From assembly GCA_026075535.2 (NCBI GenBank), contig AP026538.1, forward strand, positions 10,602,001-10,666,000: a stretch of 64,000 nucleotides of DNA, in the 5' to 3' direction. Of the stretch, positions 52,391-62,000 are shown in pieces; the stretch's first letter is position 1; each line of letters begins with the position of its first letter. A model generated the notes under the pieces. The model saw only the letters and a program-made list of their open reading frames with translations, did no database searches and was not told the origin of the DNA. The position numbers and the translations under genes are program-made. This DNA is from Tricholoma matsutake. Its lineage: Eukaryota > Basidiomycota > Agaricomycetes > Agaricales > Tricholomataceae.

Positions 52391-53749
52391 GCAGAAGGAT
52401 ACATGATCCAGGATGGCAAACTGTGGAAGATAGGCAATACCAAGTCCACACGAGCAAAACCAAAGGTTGAATGTGTAACACAATCAGAGGTGGTCAGACT
52501 AGCTTGGGAAGTACATCAGAACCAGGGACATTTCCACAGAGACAATGTAAAGATTGCACTAATGGACAAAATAGCCAGCCCACACCTCGACTGCTCAATC
52601 ACCAAGGCAATCATGGATTGTGGTAAGTGCAAAGGACATGGCCCCAAACACTTACATTCACTACTAGAGCCCATAACATGGTGGCACCCATTTGAATTGC
52701 TTGTGGGGGATACACTGTCAATGCCAAAAGGAAAAAGGGGTTTCACAAAGATTGCATTATATGCAGACATCTATTCACAACACGTCTGGGCAGATAAGTT
52801 GAAGACATCTGCATCAGCCACTACCACATGCAGAACATTCAACAACATTTGCACAACATTCACAGCACCTGAAGCCCTCATGGTTGATGGAGGACCCGAG
52901 TTTGACAACAACGCTGTCCGTGAAGCATGTGCTGCACATAACATTGAGCTGCGGATCATCCCAGGATATTCCCCCTGGATCAATGGTCTAATAGAAGGGA
53001 TGAATACAAAACTGTTAGAGGTTGAAAAGATTGTGCTCACCAGATTTAGAGGAGGACGAATATAATGCAAGGGATCTACCAGCCTCATGGCCTGACCACC
53101 TCGAGGAAGCCATTGAATCTCTTAATAACTGCATACTACCAAACCTCAAATTCTCACCAAATGAACTCCTTCTAGGCATCATGATCAACACAAAGCATAC
53201 CCCAGTAGACCAGGCAGAAAGGGAAGTGTCAGCAGATGAGGTTGAGGTTCAGATGGCATATGTAGAACAACAGCAATTAGATGGGTATGCACACATATCA
53301 TCTCATGCCCACAAATGGAAGCTGGTGTTTGACAGGAAAGTCCTATCCCAAGTGCCAAGAGAGGTCATATTCAAAGTGGGACAGCTTGTACAAGTCTACA
53401 GAAGTGACCTAGACTTCACATTCAAGGCGGAATGGAAGATGGAACCAAAGTGGTCAGTGCCACACTGGGTAACAAGCAGAGACCACAATTCCTATAAACT
53501 GGAAACACTGGAAGGGTTACCCATTGGCAACAGATTCTCTTCACGATGACTCAGGAGGTCCATTCCTCATAATGGTACAGTGCTACACGAGGCCCAGGAA
53601 GGCATTGAGAAACTACAAGGCAAACAAGAGGCCAAAGAAGACAAGGTAATGGGGACAGAACACAGAGTGGTGATTGAAGATGATGGAAGCAAGGAGTGGG
53701 AGGATATGGAGGACAGGGTAGATGAAGAACCAGATCCATCACACCTCTG
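52391..53749 (+). pseudogene. Element F integrase
   Basis: In frame with RNase H: GYMIQDGKLWKIGNTKS, the zinc region (HQNQGHFHRDN, CGKCKGHG), then VGDTLSM, MVDGGPEF and WINGLIEGMN with the D35E spacing. A frameshift at about 53020 moves the C-terminal half to another frame (MKRLCSPDLEEDEYNARDLP), which ends with TGA at 53547; an acidic tail then runs to 53749. Confidence 0.87.
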
Positions 53750-53811
53750 AGCTGAGATCAAGACGACCCAGCCATTGACTTACATTGGCCATATTTAGGC
53801 CCCAACTTTGT

Positions 53812-53820
53812 ATATATATC
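53812..53820 (+). promoter_or_regulatory. TATA box before the env-position ORF (element F)
   Basis: TATATATAT between integrase and the small ORF, in the place that corresponds to the TATA box at 44559 in E. Confidence 0.45.
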
Positions 53821-53928
53821 AGAGCTGAGTCCCAATTTTATTTTCTATTCCCATTTTCATCATTCTATGTGTCCAATGATCACTGACACATCTGACTGAA
53901 CACCGCTTCCTGTGCAGGGTTCTGGGCA

Positions 53929-54219
53929 TGGACTTCAGTCCTGCTCCTTGTGTGGGCTATAATAGCCATTGGTGCTGTGACCATGTGGGTTTTACGGGCC
54001 CATCAATCATCATTATCAGCCTTTTGCAGCACCGAACATGAAGAGCCACCTAGCTTCATTGACCTGGAGTTGGTCAGAATATGTCACCAAGCATCCCCAA
54101 CACCAACCATCCAGTTCCCACCTAGTGCCTACTTGAGGCCAAGCGACACAATTCCTAACCTTGACAGCTCTCGACCACCACCACTTGAAATTGAACCACC
54201 ACACCAAACAAGGTTTTAG
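53929..54219 (+). CDS. Env-position ORF of element F: single-pass membrane protein
   Basis: A 96-residue frame from the ATG at 53929 to the TAG at 54217. It begins with a hydrophobic helix at about residues 3-22, then RAHQSS, an acidic stretch and PPSFIDLELV, FPPSAYLRPSD and a Pro-rich tail. The equivalent of the E start codon (53877) is followed by an early stop, so F either starts at 53929 or is 5'-truncated. Conserved blocks with E are PSF(V/I) with ELV, and FPP with LRPS. Expected as a small type II or III membrane protein; function unknown. Confidence 0.55.
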   Translation, partial: WTSVLLLVWAIIAIGAVTMWVLRAHQSSLSAFCSTEHEEPPSFIDLELVRICHQASPTPTIQFPPSAYLRPSDTIPNLDSSRPPPLEIEPPHQTRF

Positions 54220-54273
54220 AATGATACCAATGACCCTAAATGACGTTTCTGTGTTGGGCCTTAGGGGAGTGAT

Positions 54274-54636
54274 TGTCATGGACATGCCTCCTGAGGTACA
54301 TGGGCCAAGGTGAGGGTAAGGCATTGGTGCCTTGTACATACATATTCCTCTCTTCCTTCTCTGAGTTGAGATCACAATGAGGGCATTGCTACTTGGAGGG
54401 GGGCACATGTAACCATGGCAGCAGAGCCCACAGTGCAGTCCATAGCAGAGTCCAGAGCCAGAGGCAACTTCCTTAGTGACCATGTGATCTAGTAGACAGA
54501 GACATGCATGTGCAGATAGAGAATCATCCTTGCCTGTCCATTCCCACAACTCATGTCTAGTAGTAGATGCGAGCCCCATCTAAGTTGTCTCATCTGGTAA
54601 CAGACACGACACTGAGAGTCTAGCCAGCTCCAGTGG
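54274..54636 (+). repeat. 3' LTR of element F
   Basis: Starts TGTCATGGACATGCCTCC as the central LTR but carries the other version of the internal module (CCATGGCAGCAGAGCC). Its last bases are altered (CTCCAGTGGATACC against CTCCATCTGGTGACA), so the true end is uncertain. Confidence 0.85.
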
Positions 54637-54866
54637 ATACCACACAGAACACACATGTTGCTCAACATGTGATTTGTGAACTTGATTTGATCAGATAATG
54701 ATGTGACCTATGTGTGATGAAATGTGATGAGACATTACCAGACTGTTGCAGCTCAAAAACTGCCAAAACAGCAGCTCAACTTTGAGCTCCCCTATTGTTA
54801 CCTGATCTGTTCATCATAGGGCATAACATGGTTGTCACTTATCATCATAATTTTGTGGTTTCATGT

Positions 54867-54874
54867 AGAATCAA
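54867..54874. other. 8-bp target duplication AGAATCAA (left)
   Basis: Repeated exactly at 55628-55635 around the MITE. Confidence 0.92.
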
Positions 54875-55627
54875 TAGTGCTTAAAAGTCCGGTCCAGTCC
54901 CGGTTCTCATGCTATTTTTGGCAAGACCGGAACCGGACCAGTCCTCCATAAAAGGAAATAACCAAATAACCAGACCAGAACCACAAAAAACTGCAAAAAA
55001 CTGGTCCTAACCAGTCATGACCGGTTTTACTAAAAGCCAGTAAGACCGATGTACAAAGTGGAAATAACTGCTCAAAAACACTTGTGGGAAACCTACCCAT
55101 GGTAATTCCCTTGAAACTGGTCAAACAATTAAGCAGATTGGTGAAGAATTGAGTGAGATATCACCAAAAATGAGTTTCCTGATGTGACCGGTTTTACTAA
55201 AAGCCAGTAAGACTGATGTATGAAGTGGGAATAACTGCTCAAAACGACTTGTGGGAAACCTACCAATAGTAATTCCCTTGAAACCGGTCAAAACATTAAG
55301 CAGATCGGTGAAGAATTGAGTGAGATATCACCAAAGACGGGTTTCATGACCTGAAACCTGATCAGGAAACTCGTTCTTGGTGATATCTCACTCAATTCTT
55401 CACTGATTTGCTTAATTTTTTGATCAGTTTCAAGGTAATTACAAGAGAATTACATGGCTGTGCTTAACCGGTTATGACTGGTCAGGACTGGTCTTGTAGG
55501 ACTGGTCTTTTGCAGTTTTCTAACTTAAAATTTGAAAAAACTGGACTGATGGTCCGGTTTTTTCTGGTCCTGGTCCAGTCCAGTTCTGGTTATTTTCTGG
55601 TCACATGGACTGGACCTTTAAGCACTA
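54875..55627. mobile_element. hAT-type MITE, 753 bp
   Basis: Ends TAGTGCTTAAAAGTCCGGTC and GGACCTTTAAGCACTA. Perfect 8-bp target duplication. The interior has long inverted and direct copies (for example GGTGAAGAATTGAGTGAGATATC-type DNA at about 55138, 55309 and reversed at about 55380). Same family of ends as 49416-50242. No ORF of note. Confidence 0.93.
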
Positions 55628-55635
55628 AGAATCAA

Positions 55636-57731
55636 TCATGGCAATAGACTTCATCATCCTTAACTTTTCCCTCCTAACCACACATTGCTCTTCAGCCCCA
55701 AACCATTTGCCATGGCTCAGAAGTTGGGATCCATCAACTTTTCACTTCTCAGCAGAGGATGCTTGTGTCAAAAGGAAACCAGGCAAGGTAGCTCTGCAGG
55801 AGGTCAGGGCAGAGAAGTGGGAGTGGGGCTGAAGTAGAAATGTGGCAACCCAAGTCCAGCGGCCAGAACTCATGAATCCAACTGTGAATCGAGGGTGTGA
55901 AACACCTGACCTTCCCACAGTAAGAGCCTAATAATAGTGAGGCATCATGCTCATGACTTAGTATTGCTAGGCTCAATGTCATTAATACCCAACACCAGTA
56001 TTAATTCCTCCCCCAAATACTTATTTCTAACTTCAAAGGTAAGCCTATGTACTGTGCTCACATAAGCTATAGTGTGGCATTGTGCACAGCACCTTCCCAC
56101 CATTCCAATCATCAACAGATCATGGTCTCCCATGGTTGATCAACATGCACAACACCTTTGGCTAACTGTGCACTCATCATCCCCGATGATGAGCACACTA
56201 TTCCACTCATCATCCCCGATGATGAGCACACTATTCCACTCATTCTCCAACATTTTCCTTCGCCTTTTTGTGTATATAACACTTTTACATGTATATATAG
56301 TTATATAGTGTTAATAAACACATATTTTTGCTTTTTCACCTATATTAAGCTTGTAAATTAACATTCTCCCTTCATAAGGGGAAGAGGAGGGGTCTCTTCT
56401 TTTCATTGAGGGGCTCAACTACATGTACAGGGCTATATAATAATACATATATATGACAGAGGAAGGGAGCTGCATGAAGTGGGAAGGAGGGGAATGGGGA
56501 GAAGTGAGGGAAGTATGAGACAGGTACCATCTACTGGGCTTGTGCATTTTCTACAGCTAAAGGTGTCTGTAGAGGGGTATAAGGGTGTCTGTAGAGGTGG
56601 GGATTGATACTGGGAACAAGGGGCTCTCTGTCAGTACACCTGTATGGGGAGGGGGAGAAGTTGTCACTTACCTGGATCCCTATGCCTTCCCCTTATGCAA
56701 TGCACACAAAAAGAGTATATAATGGTCCTAATAAACGATCTGATAGACCCCATGAAGACCCTACAGTTGTTAGGATAGCCAAAATAGAGAATATAAAGTC
56801 AGGAGGGAGTATGCTTACTCTGGAAGATCCGTGGCACCAAAACGTTCGCTTTCTTCGTTTCCTAGGCTTAATAATAATGTAGATTGAGGGTAGATAAAGG
56901 AAATAGTTGGGGGAGAAGGTTCTGGCTCACCAGGGCATGGGCCTCCCATCAACATAGGTGAACTTCACTCACCATGAAGCACACACTGTTCCTATCATCC
57001 AAAGGCTCTCCTATGCATTCATAGTAGCATATAACCCTTCATTTATGACCTACATGTTGTTCATATGGTCAATACTTCATCCTAAAAGATAGTATCTTCA
57101 ACTACTCACCTATTCTCCTTGTTACTCCATGCCAGCTGATGAGGACCACTGGTGGTTGTATATACACATATACCAAGGTATGTTAAGTATAAATACCACT
57201 TTAGAGCGGACTATGAGTGTGTAAAAGAGAGGGGAGGAGTCAATACATACAGGTAGGTTACAGTCACTCACCCAAGGCCTACAGAGCCTCTATGTCTCAA
57301 CATCGAGCAGAGATAATGGTGTAATCTCATAGTAATACATGTTCCCTTGAGTTAGAGACCACCCAAATAGTAGAAGAGCCTGTTCCATGCACCAGAGAGT
57401 AGACTGAACCAGGTATTCCAAAAAAGGCAATAATCCGAGTATATCTCCACAGGAACGCAACACGCTGTTAATCAGAGAGCAGGGGCAGAGAGAGGTAATG
57501 TTATTCTGTAGAATGCAAAAGAGACAAGAGAACTAGAGGAGGGATGCTCAAAAGAGTGATAAAGGAGATCATGATCTGGAGTGCATGACGTCTATGATCG
57601 GATGCGTCTCAAGGCTCGCCCCGATCAACCACTCCAAGATCTCTCGATTTGCACATATCTCACTCATCTGTCCATTGATTTCCATTGTCTCTTTCTCATC
57701 TCTCCATTGATTTCCCGCGTGACGCCCTACC
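55636..57731. other. Unassigned intergenic DNA
   Basis: Two kilobases without a recognisable gene. It contains the tandem dyad at 56172-56245, a TATA-rich stretch (56270-56310) and A/G-rich DNA at 56390-56660. ORFs are under 100 codons and show no family motif. Confidence 0.5.
56172..56245. repeat. 33-bp tandem dyad
   Basis: Two full units and part of a third with a 33-bp period. Each full unit has CTCATCATC-CCC-GATGATGAG, a 9-bp stem with a 3-nt loop. Confidence 0.9.
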
Positions 57732-57777
57732 GTGCCAGTGAATCGATCGGGCGGAGTTTAAAATCCACACTGGCACG
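57732..57777. promoter_or_regulatory. Inverted repeat upstream of the 58-kb gene
   Basis: CGTGCCAGTG and CACTGGCACG, 10 bp perfect, on either side of a 26-bp spacer that includes GTTTAAAATCC. It ends about 65 bp upstream of the predicted ATG. It may be a paired binding site; this is a guess from position. Confidence 0.35.
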
Positions 57778-57841
57778 ACCAAGGCACGACCTCCACTAAG
57801 ACTTACTCACTTATTAGTCCAGCCCACTACTAGACGTAGGA

Positions 57842-58729
57842 ATGCAGGAAGGCTATCTCGACGATGTCTTTGATGTCTTGGATGCACACTGTCACCCGTG
57901 CATCCTGATGGGTCGTTTTGCTTTGATATGGATGGGTGTGGAAGTCTTCTCGGAGCAGGTGAGTCCACACATCATCATTGTGCTCTGAGTCCGGGGTTCT
58001 GACTCCCACAAACCTAAGCCCCTTGACCTCCTGATCCGCAGCAAGCAAGTGGGGGCGGTTGCTGCAGATCTACTACGCACAGGATGCTGGGCAGAGGTTG
58101 CTCTCGTCTATACTTACAGAGAGGATTACCTGCAACCACCACCACGCATCTTCGAGCGAACAGATGGCACCTTCTCCATCAAGATATGGAGTGAAGAAGC
58201 TGTCCACCTCCTCGTTGACCCCCCTCCGGATGAGCCCGTCGATAATAATCGTCCATTCTCAATCCAGGCGTTGGACTGTGAGGCGCTCAACCCCGTTCTA
58301 CTCGAATCAGACATGCACCCTAGCCCCGAGTTTGCCACCCTCAAGCCAAGATTGCTGACTGATCTCAAAACACACTTCCTTCCTCATGTTCGGTGTCAGT
58401 CGACGAGCCGTCGGCCACAGACCAAAGTATATATTCCTAGCATCCCGCGGTATCTAGATGCACTTCTCGCACAAATCCGATGGTTAGAGGACAATGGGTA
58501 CGGCTCAATGGGAACTTACGGACCAAGATCGGACGTGGAGTCCTTAGTGCGTTATTTGTTCTTGGAGATGCCAAGTCAAAGAAAGAAGCTGTTGCCGTTA
58601 ATGAGAAGAGAGTCGAGGAGCGGGTTGGAGAAGATTTTGGATCGATATAAGAGGACCTACAAACTCAAACTCAGGAGACATGAAATCGCTCAGGCTTTCA
58701 AGAGGGAAAATGGCAGTGAGGCGAGTTGA
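57842..58729 (+). CDS. Nucleotidyltransferase-fold-like protein, two exons
   Basis: Exon 1, 57842-57958, encodes MQEGYLDDVFDVLDAHCHPC followed by ILMGRFALIWMGVEVFSEQ. A strong donor CAG|GTGAGT follows. The in-frame acceptor that gives sense is at 58018 (60-bp intron), after which exon 2 (58019-58729) reads PLDLLIRSKQVGAVAADLL and on to the TGA; about 275 residues in all. The pair G-x-FA...LDLLIR is what fungal nucleotidyltransferase-fold proteins show (GGFA and DIDLLIR), but here the GG reads GR and the first Asp reads Pro, so catalysis is doubtful. The rest (PSIPRYLDALLAQIRWLE, SLVRYLFLEMPSQRKKL, MRRESRSGLEKILDRYKR) is helical. The acceptor ends in AAG, which is unusual; other acceptors at 58041 break the frame. 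No transposon feature overlaps it. Confidence 0.55.
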
Positions 58730-59490
58730 ACATCGATATCGATATTGTAACGCTATTAGGTAGCTGTTGTGGTAGGGTGACGAGTCCTACTCGTCAACCC
58801 CACCCTTTTCTATTTTCTCTCCAGTCTTGATATCTTGCCTACAGAGGGCCCTTTCAGTCCCTTTACTTGATTTTGATACAGTTCCTTCGTGATTTGCGTC
58901 ACTGATGTTCTTCATTCTATTTTTACTTTCCAGATTACACAATTCTCCTCGATGAAGACACACCACCCATGGGATGCATCAGTCATGCATTTGCTCACGT
59001 TTCCTGGCTTCCTCGGCCTCCATGTCGACAGCACTGCACCCATTCCAAAGGATTGGTACTGGCATTTCATTTCATTTTCATTTTCCTTTTATAGTCTTAT
59101 TTTTGTACCTTACATAATACCTCGACAATCTGCAATGTCAAGCATCGATGACTTCTCGGCCAGCTAAAATCTGACTTGACGGGTCTAGCAACTGGATGGT
59201 AGGGTTGATGAGGTCATGTTTGAGTGCTCTCTGCACTTGCTGGGGGCACAAGTCACGTCCCGCAAATAGAGAGCCTCAACGACGAACCTTTCCCTGAGTA
59301 ATTCCCAGCCTGTGAAACCCCGAGATGAGGACCCGACACTGCCAATCTGATGTCACCCTCGCTCGTGAACCATAGCTTTATTTTGAATTCTATCAATCCT
59401 CCTCAAAATGGACACTTCCCTTTCTTGTTAGTTTCTCTTCTTGTTGTTTGGTCCTGTTGATGCAAGACAATGTGTGCGACATCGTAGCTA
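58730..59490. other. Downstream region of the 58-kb gene
   Basis: Contains the palindrome ATCGATATCGAT (about 58733) and a GACGAGT-CCT-ACTCGTC hairpin (about 58779). The rest is ordinary intergenic DNA with short ORFs only. Confidence 0.45.
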
Positions 59491-59932
59491 AGATAGTCCT
59501 CACTCATACACAACGACGTCACATGAATCAACAATTTCACACCCATCTCACCTGTGAACAATGTTTGGAGGCCTTTTTACAGAATATGGCTCCGAGGAAA
59601 GTTTTATCTTCATATCAGGAAGGTTCTACCAAAACCTGGTGGGCACCGTGCGAGTTTTGCGGGAGGAGTATAGGATTTTGTTATTCAAGTTAATGTTTTG
59701 ATTGTGACTCTTTTGCGAGTGATTTTTGATGGACTGCCGACTTTGCAAACAATACTCCTCTGTCACTCATTCCTTAGTTCAAATTTGGTTTGCACAGTTC
59801 TTTTTAACAACACTCAATAAAACTTTCCTCGCTTGCCTTTTTTTAAAAACACAGTGTGACAATGTCAGTGCCCACTTTTGACTGAAATCAATGAATGCAC
59901 GTGACGTTGTTGTCTATGAGTGAGGACTATCT
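59491..59932. mobile_element. TA-flanked MITE with 36-bp inverted ends
   Basis: Ends start AGATAGTCCTCACTCATA on both sides when read inward; over the first 36 positions about three differ. Both ends are flanked by TA, the target of Tc1/mariner-type elements. About 442 bp, non-coding. Confidence 0.72.
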
Positions 59933-60419
59933 TACCTTGTTTGTATTTAGGTGTCCTCCCACCTGTCAAATGGAGCATTCCATCTTTCTTCTCATTTTTA
60001 TGCTCTCCCTCTAAGTTTTCCCTCTGTCCCTCAAGTTTCTGCACACAGATTTTAAGCTAAGTACTCAAGTCTTAAGTTTATGGCCCCAAGGAGCCCTCTT
60101 TCCCATTCTCTTATATTTTATTCATTTTACAAGATCTATTTATACTATCCTCAAGCCCGTTTTCATTTTGAGCTTGACGACCCATGTTTCTGATGCGTGC
60201 ATCACGTGACCCTGTTGATCGCATTCACATCTCTTTTATTAGTTCTTCCCCTCTCGTTTTATTGACCCCACAGCCTTCATTCTCAGTCTTAAGTTATTTC
60301 TCATCCATCGTATTCCTTCTTTTGTATCCTTATTTTTCCACTCATCTGCATGTCTACGCTTACCTCATTCTTTGCGACATGATGACCATCATCATGGAAC
60401 CTCCAACAGACCATTTCCC
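59933..60419. other. Intergenic, pyrimidine-rich
   Basis: C/T-rich plus strand with no recognised gene; the ORF at 60184-60525 overlaps the pseudogene on the other strand and has no motif. Confidence 0.45.
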
Positions 60420-61028
60420 CTACAACACTGTCCTGGCCACTTGCATAAGAAGTCTTTTTGCCTCAGCATCACCTTTGGTTTCTACCACCTCGCTAATCAC
60501 CTCAATCTCACTCTGCTTGAAGTGATATCTTGTGAACATTTCCCCCCTCCATACCATCATACTAAATGCGAAGTTCAGATCCTCGAGATCATCCGCCTTC
60601 TCCCAATCTTGATATGCATGGGCCTTCATCAACGCGATGTCAGCAAGCGATGCAACATAGACAGCATCAAACTTGGTCATCCCATGCAGCTTGGGGACAA
60701 ACTCTCCTCCAATGTCCAAAAACTCAATCTCAACCACGACATTTTCAATTCCTTCCCCCTGGCAGGTATATGTCCACAACGTGTCAGGATGCATTCTGAA
60801 TCAAGAATCCATGCCTGCCTTCTCCATGAATGCATCCAAGGTCTTGGCCGTGATGGCGATGTCAATGTCCCATGTCCTGTGAGTAGAGCCATATTGAACT
60901 AACGCTGCACCGCCAATGACAAGGAAATCTCTTCACATGTCTTCACTGACCAGATTGGAAGCTGCCGTCATGGCTTCGATCAACATGCGGTGGTGTGGAG
61001 CGTTGTTGTCGTGGGACATGATGTGCAT
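60420..61028 (-). pseudogene. Nucleotidyltransferase-fold protein, two stops
   Basis: A full-length minus-strand frame of 202 codons from the ATG at 61028 (MHIMSHDNNAPHHRMLIEAM) to the stop at 60420, broken only by TGA at 60935-60933 (DM*RDF) and 60803-60801 (DS*FRM). Both stops sit before Arg/Phe-like contexts where CGA is likely. The signature is VIGGAALVQYG followed by THRTWDIDIAI: the GG(A) loop and the D-x-D metal-binding pair of the DNA polymerase beta-like nucleotidyltransferase fold. The C-terminal half has SLADIALMKAHAYQDWEKAD and DLEDLNF, also typical of this group. Substrate unknown. It faces the 58-kb gene, which resembles the same fold. Confidence 0.72.
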
Positions 61029-61046
61029 GGTCTTCCACATTACAGA

Positions 61047-61779
61047 GTGAATTTTTGGATGTAAATGACAAGGATGTGGTACTTACGAGGTTTCAGAGCA
61101 CAACCAAGCAGCAGCAAATGGTTTTTGGATATGAGATGGGGCCCGGAGTCGAATGTTGTCAGTTTCTCTTGCCATCGTTCCTCGGCCGTCTCTTATAGAA
61201 TTGTTGGATCCACAAACCCCCGCTGCCACCTGGTACAAGGATCCATTTTTGGAATCGAAGCTCGTTGGTGAGGGTGCCGAAATATTCTTTCAACCTGAAG
61301 AATGAAACTGGCAGCCCCATACATTGAATTGACAATCAGCTGATCCTTGACTGCTTCAAATTCCATCTCAACCTTGATTCTCGAGGTGTTGCAAATTCCT
61401 TCCATCAGCTCCAGCAGCAAAACGTGGGCAGGCTTCATTTCCTAGTTCATTAGCCAAGTCCAAGGCACGAGCTTCAAATAGAATACGGGGCGATTCGGAC
61501 TCAACACGTCGACATCTGGGACTCTCTGAACCCCCCTGCTCCGGAGCTCGACATCACCTGATCTAGGACTCCGATGTTCATGAAAAAATCCCAGTTGAGG
61601 CCTTGGTCCATGTACAGGTTGTCGCACACTTTGTGATTCAATGCATTTAGCATGTAGATGATGATGGGAAGGAATACACCATAACATGTCTGTGTATTTT
61701 GCAAAACATATTGGGAACCCTCTAGAGCAAGGCACTGGCAAGGCATGTCGTAAACCAACCCAATCTCCATAAGGTACAT
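61047..61779 (-). pseudogene. Unrecognised minus-strand gene, frameshifted
   Basis: ATG at 61779 opens MYLMEIGLVYDMPCQCLALE with a likely hydrophobic segment (YGVFLPIIIYMLNAL). At a run of six G (about 61530) the sense continues in another frame as VPDVDVLSPNRPVFYLKLVP and on through EMKPAHVLLLELMEGICNTS and SILQVERIF-like text to CALKPR. Two stops lie in that frame, TAG near 61442 (between MN and EM) and TAA near 61193 (after TIL); both fit Gln codons hit by C-to-T change. It ends about 20 bp before the ATG of the nucleotidyltransferase pseudogene on the same strand. I do not recognise the family; the two may once have been one gene or neighbours. Confidence 0.45.
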
Positions 61780-62000
61780 CTATCCTCGAATGAGGTCACA
61801 TGATGTGACTACTCGGTGATGCCTGGATAGGTGTACACCATGTCAAATGAAACAGGGACAACAAAGTTAATGGTGGTACCGCGCATTGGACCTGTTACTT
61901 ATATACACATGGCGCATTTTCTGAGCATCGGAACTTCAACGAGTCATGCTCAATCCTAGCGTCACATGCACTCACAGCCGCATATATGCTGCTGTGTATC
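61780..62000. other. Short spacer before the satellite
   Basis: Upstream region of the minus-strand gene; ATATACACATGG near 61905. No promoter motif I would defend. Confidence 0.35.

Larger units (their letters stand above)
44977..54636 (+). mobile_element. Ty3/gypsy element F (downstream copy of a tandem pair)
   Basis: Same family and order as element E, using the central LTR as 5' LTR and 54274-54636 as 3' LTR. Much more decayed: gag has three stops, RT loses a catalytic Asp and is split by a 2-kb insertion (about 49405-51433), and integrase has a frameshift. Confidence 0.9.

Noticed and set aside
57830..58048. Minus-strand ORF of 72 codons opposite exon 1 of the 58-kb gene
   Set aside because: It reads well, but the plus strand offers a longer gene with a nucleotidyltransferase-like pattern and a good splice donor.
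59448..59693. 81-codon ORF in the TA-flanked MITE
   Set aside because: It starts outside and runs into the inverted end; no transposase motif.
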